Shown here: one piece after another, positions 1-8,010 of the stretch
Layout of the letters: the number at the start of each line of letters is the position of its first letter
How positions within the stretch are numbered: the stretch's first letter is position 1
Origin: Methylobacterium persicinum
GTDB taxonomy: Bacteria > Pseudomonadota > Alphaproteobacteria > Rhizobiales > Beijerinckiaceae
DNA length: 64,000 nucleotides
Direction of reading: 5' to 3'
Assembly (NCBI RefSeq): GCF_022179525.1
Contig: NZ_BPQX01000063.1
Location: forward strand, 1 to 64,000
Notes under the pieces: generated by a model
Databases searched by the model: none
What the model saw: the letters and a program-made list of their open reading frames with translations, nothing else
What the model was told of the DNA's origin: nothing
Position numbers and translations under genes: made by a program

Positions 1-49
1 ACCTCCGGCACGACCGGGCGCTCCAAGGGCGCCCGGTCGTGCCGGAGGT
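1..49. repeat. Fold-back inverted repeat at the window edge
   Basis: Bases 1-20 are the exact reverse complement of bases 30-49, with a 9-base loop. Read on the plus strand, bases 1-33 encode TSGTTGRSKGA, the ATP-binding signature of acyl-CoA synthetases. Read on the minus strand, the same signature (YTSGTTGR) closes the matB fragment. The same stretch of matB is therefore present twice in opposite directions, joined at a short self-complementary GGCGC/GCGCC. This is what a fold-back read or contig-end artefact looks like, or the join of a true inverted duplication. Confidence 0.85.
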
Positions 50-535
50 GTAGAGGATCGCCGCGAGATCCTCAGGCGCCCGGGGCACGTCGGCGAAGGC
101 GGCCCCGTCCTGCGCGTCCGCCGCCTCCGCGGCGCTGCCGGTGCCGGCCGCATCGAGGGTCCAGACCTGCCGCACGCCCGCGGCGGCCCCGGCCAGGGCC
201 TCGCGTTTCGCCGGATCGCACACAAACAGGGCGGGCTCGGCGTCGCCGAGGAAGTAGCCGATCTCGGCCGGGGTGTAGGCGGTGTTCAGGGGCAGGAACA
301 TCGCCCCGGCCCGCACCACGCCGAGATAGAGGAAGATCACCTCCGCGCTCTTCTCCACCTGCACCGCCACCCGGTCCCCCGGCGCGACGCCCGCCGCCAC
401 GAGGGCGGCCGCGTAGGCGCCGGAGCGGGCGAGGAGGTCGGCGTAGGAATGGTGCCGTCCCTCATGCGTCTCGATGACGGTCCGGGTCGGGTCGGCGGCG
501 CCGTCACGGACGAGGGAGAACAGGTGGTTGGTCAT
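2..535 (-). CDS. matB: Malonyl-CoA synthetase MatB, N-terminal part, cut at the window edge
   Basis: This is the N-terminal part of an AMP-forming acyl-CoA synthetase that would ligate malonate to CoA with ATP in the cytoplasm. It starts MTNHLFSLVRDGAADPTRT and contains GDRVAVQVEKSAEVIFLYLG and PLNTAYTPAEIGYFLGDAEP, which are typical of MatB. It ends in the ATP-binding signature YTSGTTGR. Only about 168 residues of some 500 are authentic. Below base 29 the reading frame enters the fold-back join and turns to nonsense. Malonyl-CoA decarboxylase lies 1.2 kb away on the same strand, which supports malonate use rather than general fatty-acid activation. Confidence 0.85.
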   Translation of the reverse strand, partial: MTNHLFSLVRDGAADPTRTVIETHEGRHHSYADLLARSGAYAAALVAAGVAPGDRVAVQVEKSAEVIFLYLGVVRAGAMFLPLNTAYTPAEIGYFLGDAEPALFVCDPAKREALAGAAAGVRQVWTLDAAGTGSAAEAADAQDGAAFADVPRAPEDLAAILYTSGTTGRPWSARSCRR

Positions 536-604
536 GCGGAGCAGGGTTTGCGGACGTCGATATCCTGTCTCATTAACGGCCCTGCCCGCCTCCCGCGAGC
601 CCTT

Positions 605-1054
605 TCAGGCGGCGAGCCTCTGCCGGGACGACAGGAAACCGCCCTCCGGAGCCCGTTCGGGGGCGAACAGGCCGAGGCCGGTGGGCGCGGGCATGCCCAC
701 ATAGATCGCCTCCATGCCGCCGCGGGAATAGGCCTCGTGCCAGAAGCCGGAGCCCCGGGCATCCCGGGAGAAGTCCCGCCACCACGTCCGGTGCGGCTCC
801 GAACGGGTGAACCGCTCCAGGCTGTCGAGGTCGCGCCAGTACTGGCGCATGCCGACATGGGTCAGGCCGAAGAACAGGTTTTCATGCGCCAGCAGCCCGT
901 CCGGCTGCGAGCGGACCGAGGCGGCGATGCCCCGCCCGACCCCCATCAGCGCGAGCAGCCCGCGCCAGCGGGTGACCCTGAAGCCGAGATAGACCACGAC
1001 GAGGTCGGGATAGGTGGAAAGATCCACCGAACGGCGGGCGGGGGTGGCTTGCAT
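605..1054 (-). CDS. DUF4188 family protein (monooxygenase af470-like)
   Basis: A 149-residue protein starting MQATPARRSVDLS. The pattern of LVVVYLGFRVTRWRG near residue 20, the LFFGLTHVGMRQYWRD block near residue 62, RTWWRDFSRD, and WHEAYSRGGMEAIYVGMP matches the DUF4188 family. That family is also called monooxygenase af470-like after a fumagillin-pathway enzyme. No reaction is known for the bacterial members. It is transcribed divergently from a TetR regulator, with 65 bp between the two start codons, so it is the likely target of that regulator. Confidence 0.7.
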   Translation of the reverse strand: MQATPARRSVDLSTYPDLVVVYLGFRVTRWRGLLALMGVGRGIAASVRSQPDGLLAHENLFFGLTHVGMRQYWRDLDSLERFTRSEPHRTWWRDFSRDARGSGFWHEAYSRGGMEAIYVGMPAPTGLGLFAPERAPEGGFLSSRQRLAA

Positions 1055-1073
1055 CGCACGGCCTCATGGGATC

Positions 1074-1115
1074 GTTTACAGCGCATACATCGCGCGTTTT
1101 GTTTACAGTGTCAAC
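1074..1115. promoter_or_regulatory. Candidate TetR operator in the divergent promoter
   Basis: Bases 1101-1115 form an odd-centred palindrome GTTnACAnTGTnAAC. A matching half-site GTTTACAG lies at 1074-1081, 27 bp away, about two and a half helical turns. The pair lies between the DUF4188 start (1054) and the TetR start (1120). The position and symmetry suggest an operator for the divergent pair. No binding evidence exists here. Confidence 0.5.
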
Positions 1116-1119
1116 ATCC

Positions 1120-1689
1120 ATGCCGGACAAGGACTACCATCATGGCGACCTGCGGGCCGCGCTGGTCTTAGCGGCCCTCGAACGGCTGGAGGCCGGGGGC
1201 GCGGCGGCCCTGTCGCTGCGCGGAATCGCCAGGGATTGCGGGGTCTCGGCGATGGCGCCCTACCGCCACTTCGCCGACAAGGACGCCCTCCTCGACGCGG
1301 TGGCGGGGCATGGCTTCCAAGAACTGGCCCGTTGCCTGGAGGAGGCCGACGCCACGGCCGGCGGGAGAGAGGCCCTCGCCGCGCAGGGCGCCGCCTACGT
1401 CGCCTTCGCCTGCCGACACCCGGCCCTGTTCCGGCTGATGTTCATGGCGCCGCGCCGGAGTTCGGACGGGTCTGCGGCCTACGCGATCCTGGCGCGGCGG
1501 GCCGCGGCCCTCGCCGGGCCGGGTCAATCCGCCGGGGACCTGACCCTCGCGGCGTGGTCGCTGGTGCACGGGCTCGCCGCCCTGATCCTCGACCGCCGGG
1601 TGCCCCTCGAGCCCGGCGAGGTCGACGGCGTCGCCCGCCGGATCACCCTCGCCTTCGCCCGGATGACGGAGGGTCCGACGGTCGGTTGA
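1120..1689 (+). CDS. TetR/AcrR family transcriptional regulator
   Basis: A 189-residue one-component repressor. The N-terminal helix-turn-helix reads LSLRGIARDCGVSAMAPYRH followed by FADKDALLDAV, the usual TetR DNA-binding arrangement. The C-terminal part is the TetR_C ligand-binding fold (FRLMFM near residue 100). The ATG at 1120 (MPDKDYHHGDLR) is preferred over an in-frame ATG at 1066, because the upstream one would place the candidate operator inside the gene. The ligand is unknown. The gene lies between matB and the malonyl-CoA decarboxylase gene, but its divergent partner is the DUF4188 gene. Confidence 0.85.
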   Translation: MPDKDYHHGDLRAALVLAALERLEAGGAAALSLRGIARDCGVSAMAPYRHFADKDALLDAVAGHGFQELARCLEEADATAGGREALAAQGAAYVAFACRHPALFRLMFMAPRRSSDGSAAYAILARRAAALAGPGQSAGDLTLAAWSLVHGLAALILDRRVPLEPGEVDGVARRITLAFARMTEGPTVG

Positions 1690-1693
1690 TCCC

Positions 1694-3115
1694 CTACGCC
1701 TCGGCCAGGGCCACGGCCCGGGGGGGCGGAAGCTTGGCGCGCAGGTCGCGGGTGACGGCTGGGGACGCCGCCACGGTGCCGAGATTGGCGTAGGTCTCGT
1801 GGTTCTTCTCGATGGCGGCGAGGTCGTAGAGGTAGTTGACCATCAGCCCGTGGGACTGGTTGAGCCCCTTGTCCGAGACGTCGCCGAGGAAGTTGATCCG
1901 CTCCAGCCTCGCGCCGTTGCCGAGGTGGAACCGGGCCACCGGGTCCAGGGGCCGGCCGCGCTCGTTCTTGGCCCGCAGGAAGTAGGCCGCCGCCGCCGGG
2001 ACCAGGGCCTTGCGCACCGTGTCGGACAGCGCCTTGTCCTCATGCCAGCCGGGCACGTCGAGGGCCCGCAGGGCCTCGACATCCTCGGGCAGCAGGCCCT
2101 GGGGGCTGTCGGCCCGCCGCTCCCGGGTGAGCCACGAGGAGAAGCCGGGGACCGGCGAGAGGGTGACGAAGGTCTTGAGGCTCGGGATCTCCCGGGCCAG
2201 ATCCTCGACCACCTGCTTGATCAGGAAGTTGCCGAAGGTGACGCCCGCGAGCCCCTTCTGGCAGTTCGAGATCGAGTAGAAGATGGCGGTCGTGGCCGAG
2301 CGCGGTGCCAGGGGCTTGCGCTCCCGGGACAGGATCGGGGCGATGGCCGGGGCGATCCCCTCGGTGAGGGCGACCTCCACGAAGATCAGCGGCTCGTCGG
2401 CCAGCGCCGGGTGGAAGAAGGCGAAGCAGCGCCGGTCCGGCGGCTCGATCCGGGCGCGCAGGTCGTCCCAGTCGGCGATGGCGTGGACCGCCTCGTAGCG
2501 GATGATCTTTTCCAGGATATGCGCCGGGGTCGTCCAGTCGATGTGGCGCAGCACCAGGAAGCCGCGGTTGAACCACGAGGCGAACAGGTGCTCGAAGTCG
2601 GAATCGAGGCTGTCGGCCGCGTCGAGCAGGGCCGCATCCCCTTTGCCATCCCCCTTGGCGGCCCGGCGGAGGTCCCGGCGCAGGTCGAACAGATCCTCGC
2701 GCATCCGCACGAGGCTCAGCGTCCCGCCACGGGCGAGGTTCAGGCGGCGAATCAGTTCCTGGCTGCGCGGCTCCGCCGCCTCGTGCAGGGTGCCGAGGCG
2801 GGCGCGGCTCGGGTCGGCGAGATAGGCCGAGATGGCCGCATCCACGGCCCGGTGGTCCGCGTCGAAGTCGAGGGCGATCGTCCGCAGGAATTCGTGCCGT
2901 TCGGCACTGCCGAGGCTGGCGTAGCGGTCGAGGATCGCCCGGGCGAGGGCGACGCCCGAGGCCTCGCCCCGCCGGGAGATGAGATCCTCGCACAGGCGGG
3001 CGAGTTCGGCCGCCCCCGCCCTGGCCGCGAGATCGCCGCGGCCGAGGCCGACGAGGTCGCGACCGCGCTCGCTGATGGTCTGCAGCAGGTCGCCGAAGAA
3101 GGAGATCGCCGCCAT
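1694..3115 (-). CDS. Malonyl-CoA decarboxylase
   Basis: A 473-residue enzyme that decarboxylates malonyl-CoA to acetyl-CoA and CO2. The helical N-terminal domain covers about residues 1-150. The C-terminal GNAT-like catalytic domain contains FYSISNCQKGLAGVTFGNFL and, near the end, GNGARLERINFLGDVSDKGL, then SHGLMVNYLYDL, all signatures of the family (MCD, PF05292). The length is usual for bacterial members. Together with matB it makes a malonate-to-acetyl-CoA route. No malonate transporter gene is visible between base 1 and base 3600. Confidence 0.93.
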   Translation of the reverse strand: MAAISFFGDLLQTISERGRDLVGLGRGDLAARAGAAELARLCEDLISRRGEASGVALARAILDRYASLGSAERHEFLRTIALDFDADHRAVDAAISAYLADPSRARLGTLHEAAEPRSQELIRRLNLARGGTLSLVRMREDLFDLRRDLRRAAKGDGKGDAALLDAADSLDSDFEHLFASWFNRGFLVLRHIDWTTPAHILEKIIRYEAVHAIADWDDLRARIEPPDRRCFAFFHPALADEPLIFVEVALTEGIAPAIAPILSRERKPLAPRSATTAIFYSISNCQKGLAGVTFGNFLIKQVVEDLAREIPSLKTFVTLSPVPGFSSWLTRERRADSPQGLLPEDVEALRALDVPGWHEDKALSDTVRKALVPAAAAYFLRAKNERGRPLDPVARFHLGNGARLERINFLGDVSDKGLNQSHGLMVNYLYDLAAIEKNHETYANLGTVAASPAVTRDLRAKLPPPRAVALAEA

Positions 3116-3270
3116 CGCCCCTGAAGATCCCCACCGTGACGCCGGCCCGGCCAGACGCCGCCGGTCGATGGCGCTATGTTAGGGCGTCGGCAGGGTTGCG
3201 GCCAAGCCCGGAACGCTCAAGAACCACGTGAGACCGAGACGGTCGAGGTCGACAATGTCGCCGGCAATCC

Positions 3271-3462
3271 TCAGTCCCGCGGGGCGATGAGGGCGAGGTC
3301 GGCCCGCTCGCGCCAGTCGCCGACGCCATGCTGGCGGGCGAAGCGCAGTTCCGCGGCGCGGCGGGCCCGTTCGGGGTCGCGGGCCCGGGTGATCTCGACG
3401 GACCCCACCGTGAACGGCACCCCGAGGATCTCCTTGGCGAAATCGACCCGGTAATTCGGCAT
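3271..3462 (-). CDS. Small hypothetical protein, 63 aa
   Basis: Starts MPNYRVDFAKEILGVPFTVG and ends LALIAPRD. A clear AAGGAG ribosome binding site sits six bases before the ATG, which decides this start over longer in-frame options. The protein is charged and soluble, rich in Arg and Glu in its second half. I do not recognise a family. It stands alone between malonyl-CoA decarboxylase and an MFS gene. Confidence 0.6.
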   Translation of the reverse strand: MPNYRVDFAKEILGVPFTVGSVEITRARDPERARRAAELRFARQHGVGDWRERADLALIAPRD

Positions 3463-3627
3463 CCCGTACTCCTTGCTGAGGCCCTCCCCCGGGTTCCCCT
3501 TGGGAACGGATCGGCACCTCGCTCGTAGAATGACGGCAGGACCGGCGCAGCGGGATCTCTCGATCCCCGGGCCGGTCCGACGCGGGTTTCTGCCCGCATC
3601 TCGTGCATATGGTGCGGCCCCCGCCCG

Positions 3628-4920
3628 ATGGCAGATGCACCCGGCGGGGCGCGGCCATGCGGCGCGCCCGGTTGCCGGACGCGACGGCCCGGGCCTATCC
3701 GCACCCATCCCGCCATCCCCCGATTCCGCGAGGGCGTCCTGTCCGCTTCATCCAGCGCCGCCTCCCTCGCGCCCGCCCGCCTCGATGGCAAGGCGCGGCT
3801 CGGCCTGACGCTGATCGCGGGCGGGGCCGTGGCGAACATCTATTACAACCAGCCGCTGCTGGGGATGATCGTGGCCGAGTTCGGCGACCGGGCTGCCCTG
3901 TGGGTGCCCACCACGGCCCTCGTCGGCTACGGGCTCGGGATCGTCGGGCTCGTGCCCCTGGGAGACGCCCTCCCCCGCCGCCGGCTGATCGTGCTCCAGT
4001 GCCTCGCCCTGGCGCTGGCCCTCCTCGCGGTGGGCTTGAGCCACAGCCTCCTGAGCCTCGCCCTGGCCCACCTGCTCGTGGGCGTGCTCGCCTCGGCGGC
4101 CCAGCAGGCGGTGCCCTTCGCCGCCGAGCTCGCCCCCGATTCGAGCCGCGGGCGGGTCGTCGGTCAGGTGATGACGGGGCTTCTCACGGGTATCCTCCTC
4201 GCCCGGACCGCGAGCGGCTTCATCGGCGCCCATCTCGGCTGGCGCCCCGTGTTCCTCATCGCCTCCGGCCTCGCCCTGGCCATGGCGGGGGTCGCCGCCG
4301 CCACCCTGCCGCACACGCCCCAGACCCATCGCCTGCGCTACGGCAGCCTGATGGCCTCGATCGTCGGCCTTGCCCGGACGCAGCCGGTGCTTCGGACGGC
4401 GAGCCTGTCGCAGGGGCTGCTCTTCGCCGGCTTCAACGCCTTCTGGGCGACGCTGGCCCTCCTCGTCGAGGGGCCGCCCTTCGGGCTGACCGCCGCCGGG
4501 GCGGGCCTGTTCGGGGTGATCGGCGTCTGCGGTGCCTTCGTGGCTCCCCTCTCCGGCCGCTTCGCCGACCGGAGCGGTGCGAAGCCGGTGGTGCTCGGCG
4601 GCAGCCTGCTCGTCGCCCTGGCCTTCGTGGTGCTTTGGGCGGGGGGGACATGGTCCCTCGTCGCGGTGGCGATCGGCGTGCTGCTCATCGACATCGGCAT
4701 GAACGGCGCGCTCATCGCCAACCAGACCCGGGCCTACGCCCTGGTTCCGGGGGCGCGGGGGCGGATCAACACGGTGTTGTTCACCACCGTCTTCGTCTTC
4801 GCGGCGATCGGGGCCTATGCCGGCTCGCAGGCGTTCCTGCTGGTCGGCTGGCCGGGGGTCTGCGCGGTGGGCCTGACCTTCTCGGCCCTGGCCGTGCTGG
4901 TGGCGGCCCGGGATCGCTGA
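3628..4920 (+). CDS. MFS transporter (12 TM drug/sugar-efflux-like)
   Basis: A major facilitator with about 12 hydrophobic segments. It starts with the motif GGAVANIYYNQPLLGMI, common in the YbcL/YnfM-like efflux group, and has PDSSRGRVVGQVMTGLLTG in the loop after TM4 and RFADRSGAKPVVLGG between the halves. The substrate is unknown. The start is uncertain. The ATG at 3628 has no ribosome binding site and adds an arginine-rich leader. A CTG at 3739 after GCGAGGG would give a more natural N-terminus (SASSSAASLAPAR). A hairpin repeat cassette follows immediately after the stop codon. Confidence 0.85.
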   Translation: MADAPGGARPCGAPGCRTRRPGPIRTHPAIPRFREGVLSASSSAASLAPARLDGKARLGLTLIAGGAVANIYYNQPLLGMIVAEFGDRAALWVPTTALVGYGLGIVGLVPLGDALPRRRLIVLQCLALALALLAVGLSHSLLSLALAHLLVGVLASAAQQAVPFAAELAPDSSRGRVVGQVMTGLLTGILLARTASGFIGAHLGWRPVFLIASGLALAMAGVAAATLPHTPQTHRLRYGSLMASIVGLARTQPVLRTASLSQGLLFAGFNAFWATLALLVEGPPFGLTAAGAGLFGVIGVCGAFVAPLSGRFADRSGAKPVVLGGSLLVALAFVVLWAGGTWSLVAVAIGVLLIDIGMNGALIANQTRAYALVPGARGRINTVLFTTVFVFAAIGAYAGSQAFLLVGWPGVCAVGLTFSALAVLVAARDR

Positions 4921-4932
4921 AACCGGAGGTTT

Positions 4933-5030
4933 CCAAAGGGGATCATCCCCTTTGGTGGGGTCCAGGGGCGAAGCCCCTGGGAGAACCGCAGGGCTCCGCC
5001 CTGCACCCGCCAAAGGGCTCGGCCCTTTGG
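4933..5030. repeat. Four-hairpin interspersed repeat cassette, copy 1
   Basis: Four separate near-perfect hairpins stand in a row: 4933-4955, 4962-4980, 4988-5004 and 5010-5030. The outer two have CCAAAGGG/CCCTTTGG arms. The third, GCAGGGCTCCGCCCTGC, recurs exactly in the second cassette at 23508-23524. The cassette sits between the convergent stop codons of the MFS gene and cobC and may act as a bidirectional terminator. Hairpin strings of this kind are widespread intergenic repeats in high-GC alphaproteobacteria. Confidence 0.8.
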
Positions 5031-5037
5031 GATCCCA

Positions 5038-6057
5038 CTACTTCAGCACCCGCGACAGGCGGCACCATGCGTCCTTTCCGGCCGGCAGGCCGAAGCGGAG
5101 GCGCTCCTGGCGTTCGGCGAAGCGCCGGACGGCGATCCCCGCCTCCGCGAGGCGCCGGTAGAGGTCCGGGCCGTCGGGGAAGTCGGCGGTGCGGAACAGG
5201 CAGGTCCCCCCGACGTTGCGCCCCCCGCCCCGGAGGATCATCCGGTCGAGGCGGGCCGCATCCTCCCCCCGGTCCCGGGCCGCCGCGGCCCGCCATGCCC
5301 TGTCCGACAGGGCCGCCCGCCCGATCGCCAGGGCCGGCCCCGACACCGCCCATGGACCCAGCGCCCCTGCGATCCGCTCCGCCGTCCCGGGATCGGCGAC
5401 GGCGAAACCGAGGCGCAGGCCCGCCAGGCCGTAGGTCTTGCCGAAGGAGCGCAGCACCACGAGCCCCGGCATCGCATGCGGGCAAAGGCTCTCCACCGGC
5501 TCCAGGTCGGCGAAGGCCTCGTCGGCCACCAGCAGGCCGCCCCGGTCGCGCATCGCCCGGGCCAGGGCGAGGCGCTCGGACAGGGGAAGGGTCCGCCCGT
5601 CCGGGTTGTTGGGATCGACGATCACCGCCACCTGCGCATCGGCGAGGGCTCCGGGGTCGTGGCTCTCCACCACGGCGTGCCCAGCCCGGCTCCATGCGGC
5701 GGCGTGCTCGGCATAGGTGGGGCCCAGCACCGCGACCCGGGCCGGGGCCACGAGCCGGGGCAGGGTCTCGATCAGGATCTGGGTGCCCGGCGCGGGCACC
5801 ACGTGGGCGGGGCCGGGGGCGCCGTAGGCCGAGGCCGCCGCCTCCCGGAGGCCGTGGACCTCGCTGGCCTCCGGAAGCCTCAGCCAGGCGCTGGCCTCCA
5901 CCGGCGGCACGGGATAGGGGACCGGGTTGATCCCCGTCGACAGGTCGAGCCACGGCTCGGGCGCGTCCGGGTAGGCTTTTCGGAGCCCGCCGAGGTCGCC
6001 TCCGTGGGCGATCGCGGCAGGCTCACGCGCGGGAACGCTCCACACCGAATGGTCCAT
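5038..6057 (-). CDS. cobC: L-threonine-O-3-phosphate decarboxylase, cobalamin pathway
   Basis: A 339-residue fold-type I PLP enzyme. In this family it makes (R)-1-amino-2-propanol phosphate, the linker to the lower ligand of cobalamin. Visible motifs are HGGDLGGLRKAYPDAPEPWL, DLSTGINP, VIVDPNNPDGRTLPLS and VLRSFGKTYGLAGLRLGF, in which Lys207 should bind PLP. The start is either ATG at 6057, overlapping the divergent cbiB gene by nine bases, or GTG at 6045 just clear of it. CobC works together with CbiB (next gene), which attaches the aminopropanol phosphate to the corrin ring. Confidence 0.92.
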   Translation of the reverse strand: MDHSVWSVPAREPAAIAHGGDLGGLRKAYPDAPEPWLDLSTGINPVPYPVPPVEASAWLRLPEASEVHGLREAAASAYGAPGPAHVVPAPGTQILIETLPRLVAPARVAVLGPTYAEHAAAWSRAGHAVVESHDPGALADAQVAVIVDPNNPDGRTLPLSERLALARAMRDRGGLLVADEAFADLEPVESLCPHAMPGLVVLRSFGKTYGLAGLRLGFAVADPGTAERIAGALGPWAVSGPALAIGRAALSDRAWRAAAARDRGEDAARLDRMILRGGGRNVGGTCLFRTADFPDGPDLYRRLAEAGIAVRRFAERQERLRFGLPAGKDAWCRLSRVLK

Positions 6058-7032
6058 CCGCCCGACACGCTCGCCCTTCTCGCCATCGCCCTCGGGGTCG
6101 AGGCGGCGGCCGGCTATCCCGACGCGCTCTACAGGGCCGTCGGCCACCCTGTCACCTGGATCGGCCGGCTGATCGCCGCCCTGGAGCGCAGCCTCAACCG
6201 CGGCTCCCCGGGCCGGCGTCGGCTGGCCGGCGTGCTCGCCCTGGCACTGCTGCTGGGGGTGGTGGGGGCCGTCGCGGCAGCACTCACGGGGCTCGCGGGG
6301 CTCGCCGGCCCCCTCCCCGCTCTGGTGATCCTCGGGATCCTCGCCGCGAGCCTGCCGGCCCAGCGCAGCCTGCACGACCACGTGACCGCAGTGGAAAACG
6401 GCCTGCGGACGGGGGGGCTCGAGGCCGGGCGGCGGGCGGTGGCGATGATCGTCGGGCGCGATCCGGAGCGGCTGGACGAGGCGGCCGTCTGCCGGGCAGC
6501 GATCGAGAGCCTGTCCGAAAACTTCTCCGACGGGATCGTGGCGCCGTCCTTCTGGCTCGGATGCCTGGGCCTGCCCGGCGGCGCCCTGTACAAGGCGGTC
6601 AACACCGCCGACAGCATGATCGGCCACCGCACGCCGCGCTACGAGGCCTTCGGCTGGGCGGCGGCCCGCCTCGACGACCTCGTCAACCTGCCTGCCTCCC
6701 GCCTCGCCGGCCTGCTCATCGCCGGGGCGGCGTGGCTGCGCGGCGCCGACGCCAGGGGCGCGCTCCGGGCGATGGCCCGGGACGCCCGCCGCCATCGCTC
6801 CCCCAATGCCGGCTGGCCCGAAGCCGCCATGGCGGGGGCGCTCGGCCTCCGGCTCGCCGGGCCGCGGGTCTATGACGGCGCCCTCGTCGCCGACGCCCAT
6901 ATGGGCGACGGCCGGGCCGGGGCGACGCCGGACGACATCGGCCGGGCGCTCGCGCTCTACCGCACGGCCTGCGTCATCCAGGCAGGACTGGTGCTGGCGC
7001 TCCTCACGCTCGGGTTCGCGGTGGCGGGATGA
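6049..7032 (+). CDS. cbiB: Adenosylcobinamide-phosphate synthase CbiB/CobD
   Basis: A 327-residue integral membrane protein starting MVHPPDTLALLAIALGVEAA. It carries family signatures HPVTWIGRLI, SLHDHVTAVENGL, LSENFSDGIVAPSFW, GGALYKAVNTADSMIGHR and RHRSPNAGWPEAAMAGALG. It couples adenosylcobyric acid to the aminopropanol phosphate made by CobC. In the Pseudomonas naming it is cobD. The start codon lies inside the first codons of cobC on the other strand, so the two promoters must lie inside each other's coding sequence. Confidence 0.93.
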   Translation: MVHPPDTLALLAIALGVEAAAGYPDALYRAVGHPVTWIGRLIAALERSLNRGSPGRRRLAGVLALALLLGVVGAVAAALTGLAGLAGPLPALVILGILAASLPAQRSLHDHVTAVENGLRTGGLEAGRRAVAMIVGRDPERLDEAAVCRAAIESLSENFSDGIVAPSFWLGCLGLPGGALYKAVNTADSMIGHRTPRYEAFGWAAARLDDLVNLPASRLAGLLIAGAAWLRGADARGALRAMARDARRHRSPNAGWPEAAMAGALGLRLAGPRVYDGALVADAHMGDGRAGATPDDIGRALALYRTACVIQAGLVLALLTLGFAVAG

Positions 7033-7073
7033 CGCCGGCCCGTGGCACACCGGGACACGAGGGAGACAAGCCC

Positions 7074-8003
7074 ATGCGCGCCGTGTTCGTGGATGCCAGC
7101 GAGACCCTGGCGGAGGTGGCCCGCCGCCTGAGCCGACCCGGCGATCCGCCGCTGACGATCCATGCCGACCCGGACACCGTCCCGGAGGACCTGCCACGCC
7201 TCCTCGCCGGGGCGGAGATCGCCCTCATCGACCACACCGCCCTGCCGCTGTCCGTCGCGAAGGCCTGCACGGGCCTGAGGCACGTCGTGTTCCTCGGCAC
7301 GGGGGCGCGCAGCTACATGGACCCAGAGGCCCTGGAGGCCGAACTCGGCGTGCGGGTGCACCTGATCCGGGGCTACGGCGATACGGCGGTGGCTGAATGC
7401 GCCTTCGCCCTGATGTGGGCGGCGGCCAAGGGCCTCGCCCGGATGGACGGGGCGATGCGGGCCGGACAATGGCTGCGCAGAGACGGGATCCAGCTCACCG
7501 GCAAGACGGTGGGCCTCGTCGGCTTCGGCGGCATCGCAGCGGAGATGGCCCGCCTCTGCGCCGGGGCCGGCATGCGGGTGACCGCCTGGAACCGGACGCC
7601 CCGGACCCATCCCGGCGTGGAGTTCGTGGCGCTCGACCGCCTGCTCGCGGAGAGCGACGTGGTCTCCCTCCACCTGCTCCTGACCGACGAGACGCGCAAT
7701 TTCCTGTCCGCGGACCGGATCGCCGCCCTCAAGCCCGGCGCCATCCTCGTGAACACCGCCCGGGGCGCCCTCCTCGACGAGGAGGCGCTGGCGGAGGCTT
7801 TGCGCACGGGCCGCCTCGCCGGGGCGGGGCTCGACGTGTTCACGCAGGAGCCCCTGCCGGCCGGGCATCCCCTCGCGGCCTTGCCGACCGTGACCCTCTC
7901 GGCGCACTCGGCGTTCCGCACGCCGGAGGCGAGCGACAACCTGATCGCCGCCGCCCTGGACCATTGCCGCCGGATCGCCGGGGGTGTGGTCGAGGGCGGC
8001 TGA
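7074..8003 (+). CDS. D-isomer-specific 2-hydroxyacid dehydrogenase
   Basis: A 309-residue NAD(P)-dependent oxidoreductase of the D-2-hydroxyacid family. The Rossmann motif is GLVGFGGIAAEMARLCAGAG. The catalytic triad is visible as Arg230 (NTARGALLDE), Glu259 (DVFTQEPLP) and His278 (SAHSAFRT). The start at ATG 7074 follows GAGGGAGAC, and another ATG at 7029 overlaps the cbiB stop. The substrate cannot be read from sequence. It follows cbiB by 41 bases and may be co-transcribed, but no known cobalamin role exists for it. Confidence 0.85.
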   Translation: MRAVFVDASETLAEVARRLSRPGDPPLTIHADPDTVPEDLPRLLAGAEIALIDHTALPLSVAKACTGLRHVVFLGTGARSYMDPEALEAELGVRVHLIRGYGDTAVAECAFALMWAAAKGLARMDGAMRAGQWLRRDGIQLTGKTVGLVGFGGIAAEMARLCAGAGMRVTAWNRTPRTHPGVEFVALDRLLAESDVVSLHLLLTDETRNFLSADRIAALKPGAILVNTARGALLDEEALAEALRTGRLAGAGLDVFTQEPLPAGHPLAALPTVTLSAHSAFRTPEASDNLIAAALDHCRRIAGGVVEGG

Positions 8004-8010
8004 GGGCGGC

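Noticed and set aside
1799-3124. Long open frame opposite malonyl-CoA decarboxylase
   Set aside because: It is a mirror of a strongly supported gene. Its protein is Arg/Gly/Glu-rich with no domain, a common effect of high GC content.
6058-7197. Upstream open extension of the cobC frame across cbiB
   Set aside because: The extension runs antisense through all of cbiB and has no family match. CobC homologues begin near the ATG at 6057.
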